Part shown: piece after piece, positions 15,334 to 17,227 of the stretch | Position numbering within the stretch: the stretch's first letter is position 1 | Layout: each line of letters starts with the position of its first letter | Assembly (NCBI GenBank): GCA_023262305.1 | Contig: JALRCK010000002.1 | Location: forward strand, 1 to 17,227 | DNA from: Deltaproteobacteria bacterium | GTDB taxonomy: Bacteria; Bdellovibrionota_C; UBA2361; OMII01 | Direction of reading: 5' to 3' | Length of the DNA stretch: 17,227 nt | Translations under genes and position numbers: made by a program | Notes under the pieces: model-generated | The model's database searches: none | What the model was told of the DNA's origin: nothing | The model's input: only the letters and a program-made list of their open reading frames with translations

Positions 15334-15893
15334 AGATTACCCTGCTTCATTCCGAGCCGGTCAACTTCGACTGGTTTTGTGCGTGGATCAAGAATCTCAA
15401 AAGAAACCTCCTTCGAATTGTGGTACTTGTAGAGCTCAAGGAGGTCACGAGTTTTCTCAGGATCCGCCCCGCCGCCGAGCATCACCATATGGGAGGTATC
15501 CATGGCGACAAACCGCAAAGGTTTTGTGAGTCCTTTGACTATATTGATGCTCTTCTCAGAGAGGCTATACACCCCCTGCTCGGTGAGATCCCATCGCCGG
15601 TTGTTTTGCAGCACAAAGATATTCGCGACGATTACTAAGCCAACGAACACAGCAGAATAGAGCACCGCGTTGTACCCAAAACGTGCACTTCGCCCAGTAA
15701 TTACCTGGGACGCGCTTGAAATTCCTTGCATCCCCGACGTAATAGCCCACAGCACGAGGAAGAGTCCTCCAAGAATAAATTGGGCGACGATGAGCGGCTG
15801 AGCGGTGAAGGATCCAAGTATCCACGCCCCAAGCATGCCGAACGCCATGAGGACACCACCTATGTACCCGGAAAAACGTAACGTTGTCTCCAT
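15249..15893 (-). pseudogene. GldG-like protein, N-terminal part before a frameshift
   Basis: First part of a GldG-family auxiliary protein of an ABC-2 transporter. ATG 15893 has AGGAG at 9-nt spacing. It shows three transmembrane helices (about 10-32, 36-54, 73-93), then the family signature RRWDLTEQGVYSLSEKSI and a domain start with EILDPRTKP. The true sequence holds to LGMKQGN (residue 186, base 15336); after that the frame reads unrelated residues and stops at 15249. Restoring one base there joins it to the next frame and gives one protein of about 534 residues, a normal size for the family. This is either a real loss-of-function mutation or a sequencing/assembly indel; the intact remainder and neighbours favour the latter or a very recent event. 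Confidence 0.8.
15331..15341 (-). other. Frameshift site in the GldG-like gene
   Basis: On the minus strand the bases are GGTAATCTTAC. The upstream frame reads G-N-L-T and the downstream frame resumes as Y-I-E-Y-G. One missing base accounts for the change. The site is not a classic slippery heptamer, so programmed frameshifting is unlikely. Confidence 0.7.
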
Positions 15894-15921
15894 CTCTCAA
15901 TCTCCTACATAGTTCAATTAA

Positions 15922-16692
15922 CTATCGCCAGCGATAAGCCTCAAGAGACCTCTGCGACAGAAAGAGCCCAATCGCGATCATGCTCGAAAAGTATGCCATC
16001 GACTTGAGCGTTACGATTCCCTTGAGCGGGTCCTGCAACTGATCAATCGGCGAGATGTATCGGAAGAACTCCGCAGCACTACCGCCAAGGGATTCAGCCG
16101 GTGCCTGAATAACATACAAGAGCAACAGCGTTACCATACTCGATACACCAGCTACGACCTGATTCTCTGTGAACGACGAAACTGCCATTCCGATACTGGC
16201 AAATCCAAAACTACACAGAAGGACCCCCGTAAAACCGGAGAGGATCGGAGATATTTCAGGATTGCCGTAAGCAACCAAGAGCCCGGGGAAGATTAAGTTC
16301 ACGCCGAGCATGACCGTCAAGACAAGGGCGATGCTCAGGAACTTTCCAAGCACGACCTGAGAGACAGAGACGGGGGATGTAATCAAAAGCTCAAACGTGC
16401 CTCTACGCTTCTCCTCTGCGATTGTCCTCATGGTAAGGAGGGGGATCAGGAAAACCAGGATAACCACCATAGTTTGGTACACCCCCTCAATCACATCCCG
16501 ATTGAGATTGGGCATGTCCCCCCCGCGCATCGCTATCATTGGAGCAAGGTTCATCATTTGAGCGAAATGCGCCAAATAGAGGAAGAAAAAGTACCCAACG
16601 AGAAGGGTAAATCCTGTTATGACGAAATAGGCTATGGGTGATACAAAAAACGCGAGCAACTCTCTCTTACAGATAGCCCAAATATTACGCAT
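15922..16692 (-). CDS. ABC-2 type transporter permease (GldF-like)
   Basis: Integral membrane subunit of an ABC transporter, 256 residues with about six hydrophobic helices (about 17-40, 70-90, 110-140, 145-170, 178-197, 235-250). It starts MRNIWAICKRELLAFFVSPIAY, the usual amphipathic entry of ABC-2 permeases, and contains the conserved PLLTMRTIAEEKRRGTFELL segment that couples to the ATPase. The ATG at 16692 has GGTGGAG at 8-nt spacing. The ATPase gene lies 38 nt upstream and the GldG-like gene 29 nt downstream, the same order as in gliding-type cassettes of Bacteroidota and in deltaproteobacterial-type genomes. The substrate is unknown. In Flavobacterium the related GldAFG set is needed for gliding, but that role cannot be carried over without the other gliding genes. 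Confidence 0.9.
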   Translation of the reverse strand: MRNIWAICKRELLAFFVSPIAYFVITGFTLLVGYFFFLYLAHFAQMMNLAPMIAMRGGDMPNLNRDVIEGVYQTMVVILVFLIPLLTMRTIAEEKRRGTFELLITSPVSVSQVVLGKFLSIALVLTVMLGVNLIFPGLLVAYGNPEISPILSGFTGVLLCSFGFASIGMAVSSFTENQVVAGVSSMVTLLLLYVIQAPAESLGGSAAEFFRYISPIDQLQDPLKGIVTLKSMAYFSSMIAIGLFLSQRSLEAYRWR

Positions 16693-16730
16693 ACTCCGTC
16701 TCCACCAACGAACCTACACAACAAAATTCC

Positions 16731-17227
16731 CTACGCGGCTACTTCAACCGACTCATCTTGGCTGACACTTTCTAGGAAGACCTGCTCAAGCGATTTGTCG
16801 CGAGAGATCTGATTCAGCGCACCCTCAACAACAACACGCCCACGATTCACAATCACGACCTTACTACACACCATGGTGACCTCAGGCAGGATGTGCGTAC
16901 TTAACAGTACGGTATGTTTTTCACCGAGTGACTTGATCAGGCGTCGAATTTCTATGATCTGCTTTGGATCGAGCCCACTCGTTGGCTCATCGAGGATGAT
17001 AACCTCAGGGTCGTGTATAATCGCTTGAGCCAATCCGACCCGTTGCCGGTATCCTCGAGAGAGGTGCTGACATAATTTGTTCCTCACATCTGCTATAAAA
17101 CACCGCTCCATCACCTCTTGAATCCTGAACGCGAGCTGTGCACGAGGAACTCCCTTAATTTCGGCTACAAACTTGAGGTACTCCTGGACCGTCATCTCGC
17201 CGTAGATCGGAGGATTCTCTGGAAGGT
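16731..17227 (-). CDS. ABC transporter ATP-binding protein (GldA-like), partial
   Basis: Nucleotide-binding subunit driving the permease encoded next. The frame is open to the window end, so the N-terminus with Walker A is missing; the visible part begins LPENPPIYGEMTVQEYL, which lies between Walker A and the signature motif. Seen: ABC signature LSRGYRQRVGLAQA, Walker B VIILDEPTSGLD, the D-loop, and the H-loop STHIL. About 165 residues are present, ending with a short acidic tail. An ATG at 17195 is internal to the conserved region and is not the real start. It is the first visible gene of the operon, whose promoter would lie beyond the window. The assignment as an ABC-2 exporter ATPase is firm; the GldA likeness rests on the neighbours. 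Confidence 0.93.
   Translation of the reverse strand, partial: LPENPPIYGEMTVQEYLKFVAEIKGVPRAQLAFRIQEVMERCFIADVRNKLCQHLSRGYRQRVGLAQAIIHDPEVIILDEPTSGLDPKQIIEIRRLIKSLGEKHTVLLSTHILPEVTMVCSKVVIVNRGRVVVEGALNQISRDKSLEQVFLESVSQDESVEVAA

Noticed and set aside
15331..15341. Programmed -1 frameshift in the GldG-like gene
   Set aside because: No X-XXY-YYZ slippery heptamer and no obvious downstream hairpin; a simple indel is more likely.
15565..15900. Minus-strand 111-codon ORF overlapping the GldG-like start
   Set aside because: It is an alternate frame of the GldG-like N-terminus, which has the membrane helices and signature; the alternate product has no such features.

Overview
The window comes from the chromosome of a diderm (Gram-negative) bacterium of middling GC content. 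The evidence is a secretin-type pilus protein with AMIN domains, several signal-peptide proteins, a class A penicillin-binding protein, PriA, and an ABC/GldG/DUF4340 envelope cassette. This mix fits a 'deltaproteobacterial-grade' lineage (Myxococcota, Bdellovibrionota, Desulfobacterota, SAR324 or similar). That placement is inference; no rRNA or other strong marker is present. No tRNA, rRNA, CRISPR array, insertion sequence or phage gene was seen.

Layout. (1) Positions 1-4049, minus strand: a type IV pilus alignment-subcomplex cluster read in the order pilM-like, pilN-like, pilO-like, a 391-bp gap where pilP would be expected, then the N-terminal half of pilQ. The last ~40 codons of the pilQ frame are not pilQ but the end of an EamA/DMT-family transporter. 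They are joined at a short shared APIDKL-like stretch, where GC rises to about 65%, so the window edge looks chimeric. (2) 4258-6555, plus strand: priA, the replication-restart helicase, transcribed divergently from the pil cluster. (3) 6629-9531, minus strand: a two-gene unit of a membrane-anchored von Willebrand factor A (VWA) protein followed 5 nt later by a membrane-anchored coiled-coil protein. (4) 9585-10286, plus strand: a possible 36-codon leader ORF, then a secreted cyclophilin-type prolyl isomerase that has lost the usual catalytic Arg. (5) 10337-17227, minus strand: an apparent five-gene operon of ABC ATPase (cut by the window end), ABC-2 permease, GldG-like protein (broken by a one-base frameshift near 15335), DUF4340 protein and penicillin-binding protein 1A.

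How the genes work together. Most are envelope genes. PilM/N/O/Q would form the inner-membrane platform and outer-membrane pore of a type IV pilus or related machine. The ABC ATPase, permease, GldG-like and DUF4340 proteins form one predicted membrane complex, and its operon ends in a peptidoglycan polymerase, which suggests (inference) a link to cell-wall synthesis. The VWA and coiled-coil pair looks like an uncharacterised envelope module. The points most worth checking are the pilQ/EamA junction, the GldG frameshift, the missing pilP, the altered isomerase active site and the short ORF in front of it.
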